Shown: positions 46,975 to 56,117, counted from the first letter of the stretch. The stretch is 64,000 nucleotides of DNA from Bradyrhizobium sp. AT1 (GCF_001590795.1 NZ_JXDL01000001.1:4971228-5035227); one strand, 5' to 3'. The notes: generated by a model not told the origin, from the letters alone. Numbers and translations are program-made.

Positions 46975-47172
46975 ATGAACACGCCAACCGAACGCCCCGA
47001 AAACACCGTCGATCCCAAGCTGCTGGAAATTCTGGTCTGTCCGCTGACCAAGGGGCCGCTGGAATTCGATGCCGCAAAGCAGGAGCTGATTTCGCGCAGC
47101 GCCAAGCTCGCCTATCCGATCCGCGACGGCATCCCGATCATGCTGCCGGAAGAAGCGCGCAAGATCGATTGA
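46975..47172 (+). CDS. Trm112 family protein
   Basis: The 65-residue protein has DPKLLEILVCPLTKGPLEFD and ISRSAKLAYPIRDGIPIML, the Trm112/YcaR fold. Only one cysteine of the zinc site is kept (ILVCPL), as is common in bacteria. Eukaryotic Trm112 activates methyltransferases; the bacterial role is unclear. It follows the TetR gene by 59 bases. Confidence 0.9.
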   Translation: MNTPTERPENTVDPKLLEILVCPLTKGPLEFDAAKQELISRSAKLAYPIRDGIPIMLPEEARKID

Positions 47173-47204
47173 GGATGGAGCGCGATGGTCGCTCTACAAG
47201 CTCA

Positions 47205-47350
47205 GTGTCGTCCCTGCGAACGCGGGGATCCATAACCACAGCAAGTGGTTGTAGGCCGAGCTGGTAACTCCGAGTCGTCGCCAAACTCTTGCTGCGGCGT
47301 ATGGGTCCCGGATCGGCGCGCGCTTAAGGCGCGCTTGTCCGGGACGACAG
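47205..47350. repeat. Composite palindromic intergenic element
   Basis: Outer arms TGTCGTCCC (47206-47214) and GGGACGACA (47341-47349) enclose further inverted segments (GATCCATA with its relative TATGGGTC, and GCGCGC-rich arms). It lies between the convergent Trm112 and UbiH-type genes. Confidence 0.8.
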
Positions 47351-47376
47351 CGGAGGGTGTCGCGCCGGCGCCCGTC

Positions 47377-48597
47377 CTACAACGCCTCGCCCTTCAGCAA
47401 CCTTGGCACCTCGCCGGTGAGCCCGGCGGCCTGGCGGATGAAGAGGTTCTTCAGCGGGGGAGCGCGGTCGACGAGGCCGAGGCCGATGTCGCGGACGGTG
47501 CGCAGCAGCGTCGACTGGTTCGAGAACAGGAAGTTCAGCGAGTTGGTGGCAACGCCCATCGCCATGGTGTCGAAGCGGCGCCAGCGCTGGTAGCGCTCGA
47601 GCACGTCGGCACCGCCGAGATCCATGCCGAGCCGTGCGGCATCGACGACGACTTCGGCCAGCGCGGCGACATCCTTCAGGCCCATGTTGAGGCCCTGGCC
47701 CGCGATGGGGTGGATGACATGGGCGGCATCGCCGACCAGCGCGAGGCGGGTGGCGATGAAGGAGCGCGCGACGAAATAGGACAGCGGGAAGGCGCGCGGC
47801 TTGTCGAGCGCCTTGACCTCGCCGAGATGCAGGCCAAAACGCTGTTCGAGCTCGGCGTGAAATTCCTCATCGCTGAGCGCAACGATGCGCGCGGCTTCGG
47901 CCCTGCGCTCCGTCCACACCAACGAGGAGCGCTTGCCCGAGAGGGGCAGGATCGCGAAGGGACCTGCCGGCAGGAAGTGCTCTTCGGCGCGGCCCTCGTG
48001 ATCGCGCTCATGGCCGACGGTGACGACGATGCCGGCTTGGTCATACTCCCAGCCATGGGTCGGAATGCCCGCACGCTCGCGCAATTTCGACCGCGCGCCG
48101 TCCGCGGCGACCAGGAGACTGGCGGCGATCACGCTGCCGTCGCCGAGCGTCACATCGATACCCTCGGCGCGCGCGTCATAGGACGCCACGGTGGTGGCGC
48201 GCAGATCGATGCCTTCCGCCTCGGCGCGCGCCGTCAGCGCGTCGATCAGGCGGCGGTTCTCGACCATATGCGCAAACGGCTCGCCCGGCGCGACATCGCC
48301 GGCGAAGTTGAGGAACACCGGGCGGGTGGCGTCCTCCAGCTTGGAATCGGTGACGACCATGTCGAGGATCGGCTGCGCCTCGGCCCTGACGTCGTCCCAG
48401 GCGCCGATCGCCTCGAACAGGCGGCGGCAGGCCGCCACGATCGCGGTGGCGCGGGGGTCCCGGCTCGGCCGCGTGCTCAGCGCGGGATCGGCGACGATGA
48501 CGGGAATCTCGGGGCCTAGCCCCTGGCGTAACGCCAAGGCCAGTGCGAGGCCGGCAAACGCGCCGCCGCCGATGACAATGCTACCCTGTACCGACAT
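47377..48597 (-). CDS. UbiH/COQ6-family FAD-dependent hydroxylase
   Basis: The 406-residue flavoprotein starts with IVIGGGAFAGLALALALRQG. It has the DG motif LLVAADGARSKLRE and the second FAD motif LALVGDAAHVIHPIAGQGLN followed by MGLKDVAALAEV. These fit ubiquinone-ring hydroxylases, and the position hydroxylated cannot be told from sequence. ATG at 48595-48597 is chosen. It is divergent from tesB. Confidence 0.92.
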   Translation of the reverse strand: MSVQGSIVIGGGAFAGLALALALRQGLGPEIPVIVADPALSTRPSRDPRATAIVAACRRLFEAIGAWDDVRAEAQPILDMVVTDSKLEDATRPVFLNFAGDVAPGEPFAHMVENRRLIDALTARAEAEGIDLRATTVASYDARAEGIDVTLGDGSVIAASLLVAADGARSKLRERAGIPTHGWEYDQAGIVVTVGHERDHEGRAEEHFLPAGPFAILPLSGKRSSLVWTERRAEAARIVALSDEEFHAELEQRFGLHLGEVKALDKPRAFPLSYFVARSFIATRLALVGDAAHVIHPIAGQGLNMGLKDVAALAEVVVDAARLGMDLGGADVLERYQRWRRFDTMAMGVATNSLNFLFSNQSTLLRTVRDIGLGLVDRAPPLKNLFIRQAAGLTGEVPRLLKGEAL

Positions 48598-48690
48598 ACC
48601 CAAATTCCCGGTCAAATCCTGGTCTTGCTAGCAGACTTGAGCTGGGCGAAACAGTGCGGTGAAACAAGGGCGGAACGGCCTCGTTCCCGC

Positions 48691-48727
48691 CATTCCGGGT
48701 TCATCGCTGGTGCGATGCCCCGGAATG
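48691..48727. repeat. Palindromic element in the tesB upstream region
   Basis: CATTCCGGG (48691-48699) pairs with CCCGGAATG (48719-48727), and an inner CATCGC pairs with GCGATG. It lies 24 bases before the tesB start, between divergent genes, so it may affect tesB leader structure. Confidence 0.8.
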
Positions 48728-48750
48728 ACCAGACAATCGAAAGTACCATC

Positions 48751-49614
48751 ATGTCCAAGGGCCTGATCGACCTCATTGCGATCCTCGACCTCGAACAGCT
48801 CGAGGTGAACCTGTTCCGCGGCAACAGCCCGAAGACGAGCTGGCAGCGCGTGTTCGGCGGCCAGGTGATCGGGCAGGCGATGGTCGCGGCCTGCCGCACC
48901 GTCGAGGGCCGGCTGCCGCATTCCCTGCATTGCTATTTCATTCTGCCGGGCGATCCGCAGATCCCGATTATCTACCAGGTCGAGCGCCTGCGCGACGGCA
49001 AGAGCTATTCGACCCGCCGCGTCACCGCGATCCAGCACGGCAATGCGATCTTCTCCATCATGGTTTCGTTCCACACCGAGGAAGAAAGCGCGTTCGATCA
49101 CCAGGACACGATGCCCGATGTGCCGCCGCCGGAGAAGCTCACGGCGGAGGAGGTGGCGAAGCAGCCGATGTTCAAGGAGATGCCGGAGTTCATCCGCCGC
49201 TACTACGAATCCGACCGGCCGATCGAGCTGCGTCCCGTCGAGCTCGGCCGCTATTTCGGCCAGAAGATCGACGACGGCCGCATCCATGTCTGGATCAAGA
49301 CCGCGGCCACGCTGCCGGATGACCCGGCGCTGCACATGTGCGCGCTCGCCTATGCCTCGGACTTCTCGCTGCTGGATGCGATCATGGCGCGCTATGGCCG
49401 CACGCTGTTCGACAAGCGCATGATGCCCGCAAGCCTCGACCACGCGATGTGGTTTCACCGCCCGTTCCGCGCCGACGAATGGCTGCTCTACGTCCAGGAT
49501 TCGCCGAGCGCGCGCGGCGGCCGCGGCCTCACGCGCGGCTCCATCTTCAAGCCCGACGGCACGCTGATCGCCTCCGTCGCGCAGGAAGGCTCCGTGCGCG
49601 AGCGCAAATCTTAG
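48751..49614 (+). CDS. tesB: acyl-CoA thioesterase II
   Basis: The 287-residue double-hotdog protein has NLFRGNSPKTSWQRVFGGQVIGQA, LPHSLHCYFILPGD, SYSTRRVTAIQHG and, in the second half, DFSLLDAIMARYG and SLDHAMWFHRPFRADEWLLY, all TesB blocks with the aspartate of the active site in SLDHAMWFH. ATG 48751 gives the normal N-terminus. Its stop (TAG) shares bases with the stop of the opposite gene (TTAG). Confidence 0.94.
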   Translation: MSKGLIDLIAILDLEQLEVNLFRGNSPKTSWQRVFGGQVIGQAMVAACRTVEGRLPHSLHCYFILPGDPQIPIIYQVERLRDGKSYSTRRVTAIQHGNAIFSIMVSFHTEEESAFDHQDTMPDVPPPEKLTAEEVAKQPMFKEMPEFIRRYYESDRPIELRPVELGRYFGQKIDDGRIHVWIKTAATLPDDPALHMCALAYASDFSLLDAIMARYGRTLFDKRMMPASLDHAMWFHRPFRADEWLLYVQDSPSARGGRGLTRGSIFKPDGTLIASVAQEGSVRERKS

Positions 49615-50468
49615 GTCGTTGCCGGCCGCTCGACGAGCTCGAATTGCGTCATGGTCCAGGTGAAGTACCAGCGCAGCAGCCACGGAATCGGGATGATCAG
49701 AAGGCACCCGAAAGCGAATGCCAGGGTTCGCCAGAGCAGTTGCAGGCCGGTGCCGACGAAGATCATCTCGCGCCGTGTTCCCTCGATGTTGCGGCAAATC
49801 CAGCGCATCCATGCGGCCATGACCCAGGCCCAGCCGATGATCGTGAACATGGCGACAAACATCAGGAGCTGCCAGCCGATGAAGGCCCAGGGGCTGCCGT
49901 TGAATGTCATCGGAATCGGCTGACCGTTCGAGCTGACATTGGCGACAACCCAGCGCATGACCATCCAGGACAGGAAGGCCTGGAGCGGAATCGAGGCAAG
50001 CTGAAGCAGGTCGTCGACGAGACCTGCATAGCCCGCGAGCGCCAGGGCGATGAAGACGTACCAGATATCGCCGACCTGGCCCGTGAAGCTGATATTCGGT
50101 CGCTGCGGAACGTGGATGCGCGGGAACAGCCAGCGGTAGTAGCCGGTGGCGGTCCAGGGCGCCGGAACAACGAGAGCGTTGCCGACCACCAGCAGGATGC
50201 ACCATCCCAGGAACGACCACAGCGGCAAGTCCACCGACAGCGGGCTTCGCACGTCGCCGCCCGAAGCCAGCGCCGGTGAGGCGCCGGGCAGGAGACCGGG
50301 CAGGAGACCGGGAACGGCGCCGGCCTTTTGCCAGCCGGCCATCCCTTCGCTCCAGACCAGCGTGTCTGACCGCACGATTCCCTGTGCGATCAGATCGCGA
50401 AACTGGGCCTCCGGAAACGGCCCCTTCTGCTGGCCCTCGGCGGCGTGAAACCAGATTCGATTCGACAT
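49611..50468 (-). CDS. GYF_2-domain membrane protein, paralogue B
   Basis: The 285-residue protein has an N-terminal GYF_2/DUF4339 domain (IWFHAAEGQQKGPFPEAQFRDL, LVWSEGMAGWQKAG). A proline-rich linker and a membrane part follow, with repeated units resembling DUF898 (NISFTGQVGDIWYVF, MTFNGSPWAFIGW, CRNIEGTRREMIFVGTG). GYF-type domains bind proline-rich peptides. It is a close relative of the next gene upstream (50501-51397), which it follows by 32 bases. Function unknown. Confidence 0.82.
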   Translation of the reverse strand: MSNRIWFHAAEGQQKGPFPEAQFRDLIAQGIVRSDTLVWSEGMAGWQKAGAVPGLLPGLLPGASPALASGGDVRSPLSVDLPLWSFLGWCILLVVGNALVVPAPWTATGYYRWLFPRIHVPQRPNISFTGQVGDIWYVFIALALAGYAGLVDDLLQLASIPLQAFLSWMVMRWVVANVSSNGQPIPMTFNGSPWAFIGWQLLMFVAMFTIIGWAWVMAAWMRWICRNIEGTRREMIFVGTGLQLLWRTLAFAFGCLLIIPIPWLLRWYFTWTMTQFELVERPATT

Positions 50469-50500
50469 CTCGTCTGCTCGCTACCGAAAGCCGCCAGCCG

Positions 50501-51397
50501 TCACATGGCCGCCTGCGACCCGCGCGGCGCGAGAACGGTCTGCGACGCGAACCAGTTCATGATCCAGCGATAGACCCACGGAATGGGAATGATCAGGCTG
50601 CACAGGATGGCAGCGACGATGCCGCGCCAGAGAATGTCGAGACCAGAGCCCTTGAACACGATCTCGCGCCGCGTGCCCTCGATGCTGCGGCAGAACCAAC
50701 GCATCTGGGCTGCGGCGACCCAGGCCCAGCCGATGATGGTGATGATGGAAATCGCGAACAGCAGATTCCAGCCGACATAGGCCCACACCGTACCGGTGAA
50801 GCTGAGGCCCAGCGGCTGCCCGTTGGAAGCGAGGTTTGCGATCATCCATTTGATCAGGAGCCAGTAGAGCACGATCTGGACGATGAACAGCAGATTGCTC
50901 AGAATCTGGCTACCGACGAAGCCGATCGCGATGGCGAGAACGATGAAGCCGAAGAACCACGGCACCAGCGTCATCGCGCTGCCGGTGAAGCTGAGATTGG
51001 GCCGGCCGGGGACCTTCACGCAGGGCACGATCCAGTTCATGTACCAGACGAACAGCCACGGCACGGGGATCACGAAGCACGAGCCGATCACGAGCACGAG
51101 CGTGCGCCAAGTGAACTCGAGGATGCCGAAATCGACCGCCAGCGATCCCGCGGCGCCGCCGCCGCCGGCATAGCCGCCGGAGCCCATCATCGGCGGTCCG
51201 CCCGCCGGAATCATCGGCGGCGCGCCGCCGCCTCCGACCAGGCCGGGGATTTCGCCAGCCTTCTGCCAGCCGGTCATGCCTTCGGTCCACACCAGCGTAT
51301 CCGGGCGCACGACGCCCTGGGCGACGAGGTCGCGGAATTGCCCTTCCGGAAAGGGCCCCTGCTGCTTGCCCTCGGATGCGTAGAACCAACTCGCCAT
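50501..51397 (-). CDS. GYF_2-domain membrane protein, paralogue A
   Basis: The 298-residue protein has the same design as its neighbour: GYF_2 domain (WFYASEGKQQGPFPEGQFRDL, LVWTEGMTGWQKAGEIPGL), a glycine/proline-rich linker (PPMIPAGGPPMMGSGG) and about seven membrane helices made of three related repeats (NLSFTGS, LGLSFTGTVWAYVGW, CRSIEGTRREIVFKGSG). ATG at 51395-51397 is preferred over an upstream extension. Tandem duplication is the likely origin. Function unknown. Confidence 0.84.
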   Translation of the reverse strand: MASWFYASEGKQQGPFPEGQFRDLVAQGVVRPDTLVWTEGMTGWQKAGEIPGLVGGGGAPPMIPAGGPPMMGSGGYAGGGGAAGSLAVDFGILEFTWRTLVLVIGSCFVIPVPWLFVWYMNWIVPCVKVPGRPNLSFTGSAMTLVPWFFGFIVLAIAIGFVGSQILSNLLFIVQIVLYWLLIKWMIANLASNGQPLGLSFTGTVWAYVGWNLLFAISIITIIGWAWVAAAQMRWFCRSIEGTRREIVFKGSGLDILWRGIVAAILCSLIIPIPWVYRWIMNWFASQTVLAPRGSQAAM

Positions 51398-51643
51398 GAA
51401 GCGTCCCCTCAAAATACTTATGTACCGCTTGGCAGGCCCGGGTTCACCGCATCCATGCCAAAAATGCATTGTGAAGGATGAACGGTTGCCCTGTACAGAG
51501 GCGGCCGTTCACATGACCGCCCTTGGCCAAACGTTTTTCCGCTTCAATCTGCAACTTTTTTATGCCATTTGCCCGGAAAGATGCCAGATTGACGCAGCGC
51601 CGGGGACATACGGCGCGGCGCATCCCGGGGAATAGGCCTGACC

Positions 51644-51982
51644 ATGAAACTCGTCGTCGCGATCATCAAACCCTTCAAGCTCGACGAGGTCCGCCAGGCC
51701 CTGACGGCGATCGGCGTCCACGGCATGACCGTGACTGAAGTGAAGGGTTACGGCCGCCAGAAGGGCCATACCGAAATCTATCGCGGCGCCGAATATGTCG
51801 TGAACTTCCTGCCCAAGCTGCGCATCGAGATCGCGGTCGCCTCCGACATCGCCGACAAGGCCGTCGGGGTGATCACCGCCTCCGCGCGCACCGGGCAGAT
51901 CGGCGACGGCAAGATCTTCGTCACGCCGATCGACCACGCGCTGCGCATCCGCACCGGCGAAACCGACAGCGACGCGCTCTAA
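51644..51982 (+). CDS. glnK: P-II nitrogen regulatory protein, copy 1
   Basis: The 112-residue trimeric regulator has the T-loop YGRQKGHTEIYRGAEY with uridylylation tyrosine Y51, and TGQIGDGKIFVTPIDHALRIRTGE at the C-terminus (ATP and 2-oxoglutarate contacts). It should bind and block the AmtB channel encoded 74 bases downstream. I see no NtrC/sigma-54 site in the 246 bases upstream. Confidence 0.95.
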   Translation: MKLVVAIIKPFKLDEVRQALTAIGVHGMTVTEVKGYGRQKGHTEIYRGAEYVVNFLPKLRIEIAVASDIADKAVGVITASARTGQIGDGKIFVTPIDHALRIRTGETDSDAL

Positions 51983-52055
51983 CAATACTGATCTAACGAT
52001 CGCACCGGGCAACGACGCCGAGTGTGCGACGCCAATTGATGCCGGGGGAAACGAT

Positions 52056-53357
52056 ATGGCGGGATTGTTGCGCCGCGCAGCTACCATGGCTGCGCCAATC
52101 GGACTTATGTCCATCGTCATGTCGCCGGCGCGCGCCGCCACTTCCGAGATCAGCACCGCCGACACCGCCTGGATGATCGTCGCCACCGCCCTGGTGTTGA
52201 TGATGACGATCCCGGGCCTCGCGCTGTTCTACTCCGGCATGGTGCGCAAGAAGAACGTGCTCGCCACCATGGCGCAGAGCCTGGCCGCCGTGACCATGAT
52301 CTCCATCCTCTGGGTCGCATTCGGCTATTCGCTGTGCTTCGTCGGCGACGGCCCCTGGATCGGCACGCTCGATCGCTGGTTTCTCGCGGGCATGACCATG
52401 GACAGCGTCAACCCGGCGGCGAAGACCATCCCCGAAGCGCTGTTCATGCTGTACCAGATGACGTTTGCCATCATCACCGTGGCGCTGGTGGCGGGCTCGG
52501 TCGCCGACCGGATGCGGTTTTCCGCCTACCTCCTGTTCTCCGTCGCCTGGTTCATCTTCGTCTACATTCCGCTGGCGCATTGGGTGTGGGGCGGCGGCTT
52601 CCTCAACAGCATGGGCGTGCTGGATTTCGCCGGCGGTCTCGTGGTGCATCTGTCGGCCGGCACAGGCGGTCTCGTTGCGGCGAAGGTGATGGGACGCCGC
52701 CATGGCTACGGCACCGAAAATCTCTCGCCGTTCGACCTGTCGCTCGCGGTGATGGGCACCGGCCTGTTGTGGGTCGGCTGGTTCGGCTTCAACGGCGGCT
52801 CGGCCGGCGCGGCCAATTCACGCGCGGTGATGGCGATCATCGCCACGCATCTTGCGGCCTGCTCAGGCGCTTTGACCTGGGGCGCGATCGAATGGTCGAC
52901 GCGGCGCAAGCCCTCCGTACTCGGCATGATCTCCGGCGCGGTGGCGGGGCTCGGCACCATCACGCCGGCCTCCGGCTTCGTGGCGCCCTGGCACGGCATC
53001 GTCATCGGCATCACCGCCGGCGCGGTTTGCTATTGGGCCTGCACCTGGCTGAAGCACCGCTTCGACTATGACGATTCGCTCGACGTGTTCGGCGTCCACG
53101 GCATCGGCGGGCTGACCGGGACCCTGCTCGCCGGCGTGTTCGCGACCAGCGCCATCGGCGGCACTGCCGGCCTGGTCGAGGGCCACCCACAGCAGCTGCT
53201 GATCCAGTTCTATGGCGTTGCCGTCACCTTCGTCTGGTCAGCGGGCGTGAGCTTCATCCTGCTCAAGCTGGTCGGCCTGTTCGTGCCCCTGCGCGTATCC
53301 CGTGAGCACGAGCTCGAGGGGCTGGATATTTCGCAGCACGGCGAAGCGCTGCAATAA
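52056..53357 (+). CDS. amtB: ammonium transporter, copy 1
   Basis: The 433-residue protein has a signal-like N-terminus (IGLMSIVMSPARAA) and 11 membrane helices. The conserved TIPGLALFYSGMVRKKN, the first pore histidine in DFAGGLVVHLSAG and the second in DVFGVHGIGGLTGTLLAG are present. The C-terminal cytoplasmic tail that senses GlnK (REHELEGLDISQHGEAL) is intact. Confidence 0.95.
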   Translation: MAGLLRRAATMAAPIGLMSIVMSPARAATSEISTADTAWMIVATALVLMMTIPGLALFYSGMVRKKNVLATMAQSLAAVTMISILWVAFGYSLCFVGDGPWIGTLDRWFLAGMTMDSVNPAAKTIPEALFMLYQMTFAIITVALVAGSVADRMRFSAYLLFSVAWFIFVYIPLAHWVWGGGFLNSMGVLDFAGGLVVHLSAGTGGLVAAKVMGRRHGYGTENLSPFDLSLAVMGTGLLWVGWFGFNGGSAGAANSRAVMAIIATHLAACSGALTWGAIEWSTRRKPSVLGMISGAVAGLGTITPASGFVAPWHGIVIGITAGAVCYWACTWLKHRFDYDDSLDVFGVHGIGGLTGTLLAGVFATSAIGGTAGLVEGHPQQLLIQFYGVAVTFVWSAGVSFILLKLVGLFVPLRVSREHELEGLDISQHGEALQ

Positions 53358-53666
53358 GCTTCAACGCTACGTAATTACCTTCCGGCTGCTCGACACATGA
53401 GCAACATTGTGTCGGCAGCCTGTCTTGCTCGCATTTTGAGCAGGTATGACCACGTTTTGGGCGCGACGGAATAGCGCACCGCACCGCAATACCCGCCAAA
53501 CGCGAAAACCCCCGTCTTCATAGTCCGTTAGGCAACGCGCCTGATCTGGCACGGCATTTGATTCTAAGGGTCCTGGCTGTGCCCGCGTAGTGAACTTCTC
53601 CCTCGTGGCGAACCAGTCGAGAACGCCCGGCCATGTCCGGACCGGGCCCAAGCGGGGATAGGACCC
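53358..53666 (+). promoter_or_regulatory. Promoter region of the second glnK-amtB pair (NtrC and sigma-54 candidates)
   Basis: TGGCACGGCATTTGAT at 53547-53562 fits the -24 GG and a weak -12 element at the right spacing. TGCTCGCATTTTGAGCA at 53426-53442 has the TGC-N11-GCA shape of an NtrC site and lies about 105 bases before it. An inverted repeat CGACACA (53391-53397) / TGTGTCG (53408-53414) is also present. No gene is visible in this gap. Confidence 0.6.
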
Positions 53667-54005
53667 ATGAAAATTGTTATGGCGATTATCAAGCCATTCA
53701 AGCTGGAAGAAGTCCGTGACGCCCTGACCGCCATCGGCGTTCACGGTCTCACGGTGACGGAAGTCAAGGGGTATGGCCGCCAAAAGGGCCATACGGAAAT
53801 CTATCGCGGCGCCGAATATGCCGTGAGCTTTCTGCCCAAGATCAAGATCGAGGTCGCTGTCGCCTCCGACCAGGTCGACAAGACCATCGACGCCATCACG
53901 TCCGCCGCCAAGACCGGACAGATCGGCGACGGCAAGATCTTCGTCATCAACCTCGACCACGCGGTGCGCATCCGCACCGGCGAGGCCGATGCCGCGGCCC
54001 TTTGA
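53667..54005 (+). CDS. glnK: P-II nitrogen regulatory protein, copy 2
   Basis: The 112-residue protein is very similar to copy 1 (same T-loop and Y51) but differs in scattered residues such as FLPKIKIEVAVASDQVDKTI. AGGAC before ATG 53667 supports the start. It lies 37 bases before the second amtB, and the promoter upstream has NtrC and sigma-54 features, so this pair is the likelier nitrogen-controlled one. Confidence 0.95.
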   Translation: MKIVMAIIKPFKLEEVRDALTAIGVHGLTVTEVKGYGRQKGHTEIYRGAEYAVSFLPKIKIEVAVASDQVDKTIDAITSAAKTGQIGDGKIFVINLDHAVRIRTGEADAAAL

Positions 54006-54042
54006 TTTCGCGCTCAACCTTATCCAATCAGGAGTAAATAAT

Positions 54043-55491
54043 ATGACGTTCAAGCGTCCCTATGGCGCGGGATTGGCGGCTCTCGCAGTCGGCCTGTTCG
54101 CTGCGACCGCAGCCTATGCCGAGCCAACGGTCAACAAGGGAGACAACGCCTGGATGCTGACATCGACAGTGCTGGTGCTGTTGATGACGATCCCCGGCCT
54201 CGCGCTGTTCTACGGCGGCCTCGTCCGTTCCAAGAACATGCTCTCGGTGCTGATGCAGGTGTTCTACACCGTCTGCATCGTCACCGTGATCTGGGCCGTG
54301 TACGGCTACAGCCTCGCCTTCACCGGCGGCTCCGACTTCATCGGCGGCTTCTCCAAGGCCTTCATGATGGGCGTCACCACCGACTCGAAGGCCGCGACCT
54401 TCTCGGTCGACGCCAACATCTCGGAGCTCATCTACATGTGCTTCCAGATGACCTTCGCGGCGATCACGCCCGCCCTCATCGTCGGCGCCTTCGCCGAGCG
54501 CATGAAGTTCTCGGCGATCGCACTGTTCATCCCGCTCTGGGTCACGCTGATCTACTTCCCGATCGCGCACATGGTCTGGTACTGGCCGGGCCCGGACATG
54601 ATCCAGGACGCTGCCAAGGCGCTTGCCGCGGCCACTGACGCGGCGGCCAAGACCGCCGCCCAGGCCAAGCTCGACGAGATCAACGCCGACGCCGGCTGGA
54701 TCTTCAAGAAGGGCGCGATCGACTTCGCTGGCGGCACCGTGGTGCACATCAACGCCGGCATCGCGGGCCTCGTCGGCGCTCTCCTGATCGGCAAGCGCGT
54801 CGGTTACGGCAAGGAGCTGATGGCTCCGCACTCGCTGACCATGTCGATGATCGGCGCCTCGCTGCTCTGGGTCGGCTGGTTCGGCTTCAACGCCGGCTCC
54901 AACCTCGAAGCCAATGGCGGCGCTGCGCTCGCCATGACCAACTCCTTCGTCGCCACCGCGGCCGCCGCGCTGTCGTGGATGTTCGCGGAGTGGATCATCA
55001 AGGGTCATCCCTCGGTGCTCGGCGTCATCTCCGGCGCTGTCGCGGGTCTCGTGGCTGTCACCCCCGCCGCCGGCTTCTCCGGCGTGATGGGCGCGATCGT
55101 CCTCGGCCTCATCGTCGGCGTCGTCTGCCTGTTCTTCTGCACCGTCGTGAAGAACGCGCTCGGCTATGACGACTCTCTCGATGTGTTCGGCGTGCACTGC
55201 GTCGGCGGCATTGTCGGCGCCCTCGGCACCGGCATTCTCGTCAACCCCGCCCTCGGCGGCGCCGGCATCATCGACTACACCGCGATCCCGCCGAAGGTCG
55301 CCGACTACGACTTCGCGGCGCAGATGATGTCCCAGATCTGGGGCGTCGGCACCACGCTGGTGTGGTCGGGCGTCGGCTCGGCGATCCTCTACAAGGTCGT
55401 CGACGTGATCGTCGGTCTGCGCACCAATGTCGAGAGCGAGCGTGAAGGCCTCGACATCACCGAGCACACCGAGCGCGCCTACAACATGTAA
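54043..55491 (+). CDS. amtB: ammonium transporter, copy 2
   Basis: The 482-residue protein has a clear signal peptide (GLAALAVGLFAATAAYA) and 11 helices. TIPGLALFYGGLVRSKN and the two pore histidines (DFAGGTVVHINAG, DVFGVHCVGGIVGAL) are present. It has a periplasmic insertion rich in alanine (about residues 185-220) not seen in copy 1. AGGAG precedes the ATG closely. The stop is followed by a strong terminator. Confidence 0.95.
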   Translation: MTFKRPYGAGLAALAVGLFAATAAYAEPTVNKGDNAWMLTSTVLVLLMTIPGLALFYGGLVRSKNMLSVLMQVFYTVCIVTVIWAVYGYSLAFTGGSDFIGGFSKAFMMGVTTDSKAATFSVDANISELIYMCFQMTFAAITPALIVGAFAERMKFSAIALFIPLWVTLIYFPIAHMVWYWPGPDMIQDAAKALAAATDAAAKTAAQAKLDEINADAGWIFKKGAIDFAGGTVVHINAGIAGLVGALLIGKRVGYGKELMAPHSLTMSMIGASLLWVGWFGFNAGSNLEANGGAALAMTNSFVATAAAALSWMFAEWIIKGHPSVLGVISGAVAGLVAVTPAAGFSGVMGAIVLGLIVGVVCLFFCTVVKNALGYDDSLDVFGVHCVGGIVGALGTGILVNPALGGAGIIDYTAIPPKVADYDFAAQMMSQIWGVGTTLVWSGVGSAILYKVVDVIVGLRTNVESEREGLDITEHTERAYNM

Positions 55492-55572
55492 CTCCTCCCG
55501 GCCGCGGTCTCCCCGGAGACCGCGTCCACAACTACGGTTCGGGCACATACCCGGCAATGCCCTGACCGTTGA

Positions 55573-55606
55573 GGGGCTCCAGCGCAAGCTGGAGCCCCTT
55601 TCTTTT
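55573..55606 (+). terminator. Rho-independent terminator of amtB copy 2
   Basis: Perfect 11-base stem GGGGCTCCAGC (55573-55583) / GCTGGAGCCCC (55588-55598), GCAA tetraloop, then TTTCTTTT. Confidence 0.95.
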
Positions 55607-55691
55607 GATCGGCACGTGAAGAAAGGGATTGCCATTCCGCACCGCCGGCGCAGAAATATCGACCACAAGAAACGATAATCGGGAGGTCGTC

Positions 55692-56096
55692 ATGCGTTTG
55701 GAAGGCGGATGCTATTGCGGCGAAGTGCGCTACGTGGCCGAGGGCGACCCGATGATGCAGGCCCAGTGTCACTGCCGCGAGTGCCAGTACATCTCGGGCG
55801 GCGCGCCCAACACCTTCATCGCGATGCCGGCGGCCGGCTTCAGCTACACCAAGGGTCAGCCCAAGCAGTTTACCCGCAAGGACCTCGAACGCGCCGTCAC
55901 GCGCGAATTCTGCGCCGAGTGCGGCACCCATCTGGTGACCAAGGTCCCGGGCCTGCCCGCTGCGATCCTGAAGGTCGGCACGCTGGACGATCCCACGCAG
56001 TTCCATCCGCAAATGGCGATCTACACTTGCGACAGCCAGGAGTTCCACGCGATCCCGGCGGGCATGAAGACGTTCGAGAAGCTCCCGGGACACTGA
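55692..56096 (+). CDS. GFA/CENP-V-family zinc protein
   Basis: The 134-residue protein has paired zinc ligands typical of the GFA family: GGCYCGEVRY, QCHCRECQYISGGAP and REFCAECGTHL. The family includes S-hydroxymethylglutathione synthase, but most members are of unknown activity. CATGCG after AGGTCGTC gives ATG 55692. It is alone, with a palindromic element after it. Confidence 0.9.
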   Translation: MRLEGGCYCGEVRYVAEGDPMMQAQCHCRECQYISGGAPNTFIAMPAAGFSYTKGQPKQFTRKDLERAVTREFCAECGTHLVTKVPGLPAAILKVGTLDDPTQFHPQMAIYTCDSQEFHAIPAGMKTFEKLPGH

Positions 56097-56117
56097 GGCC
56101 GGGAGCCTCGCCAAGCT

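Noticed and set aside
51567..51585. Sigma-54-like TGGCAT ... TTGCA on the minus strand before glnK copy 1
   Set aside because: It faces away from glnK and the GG-GC spacing is 12, two bases too long.
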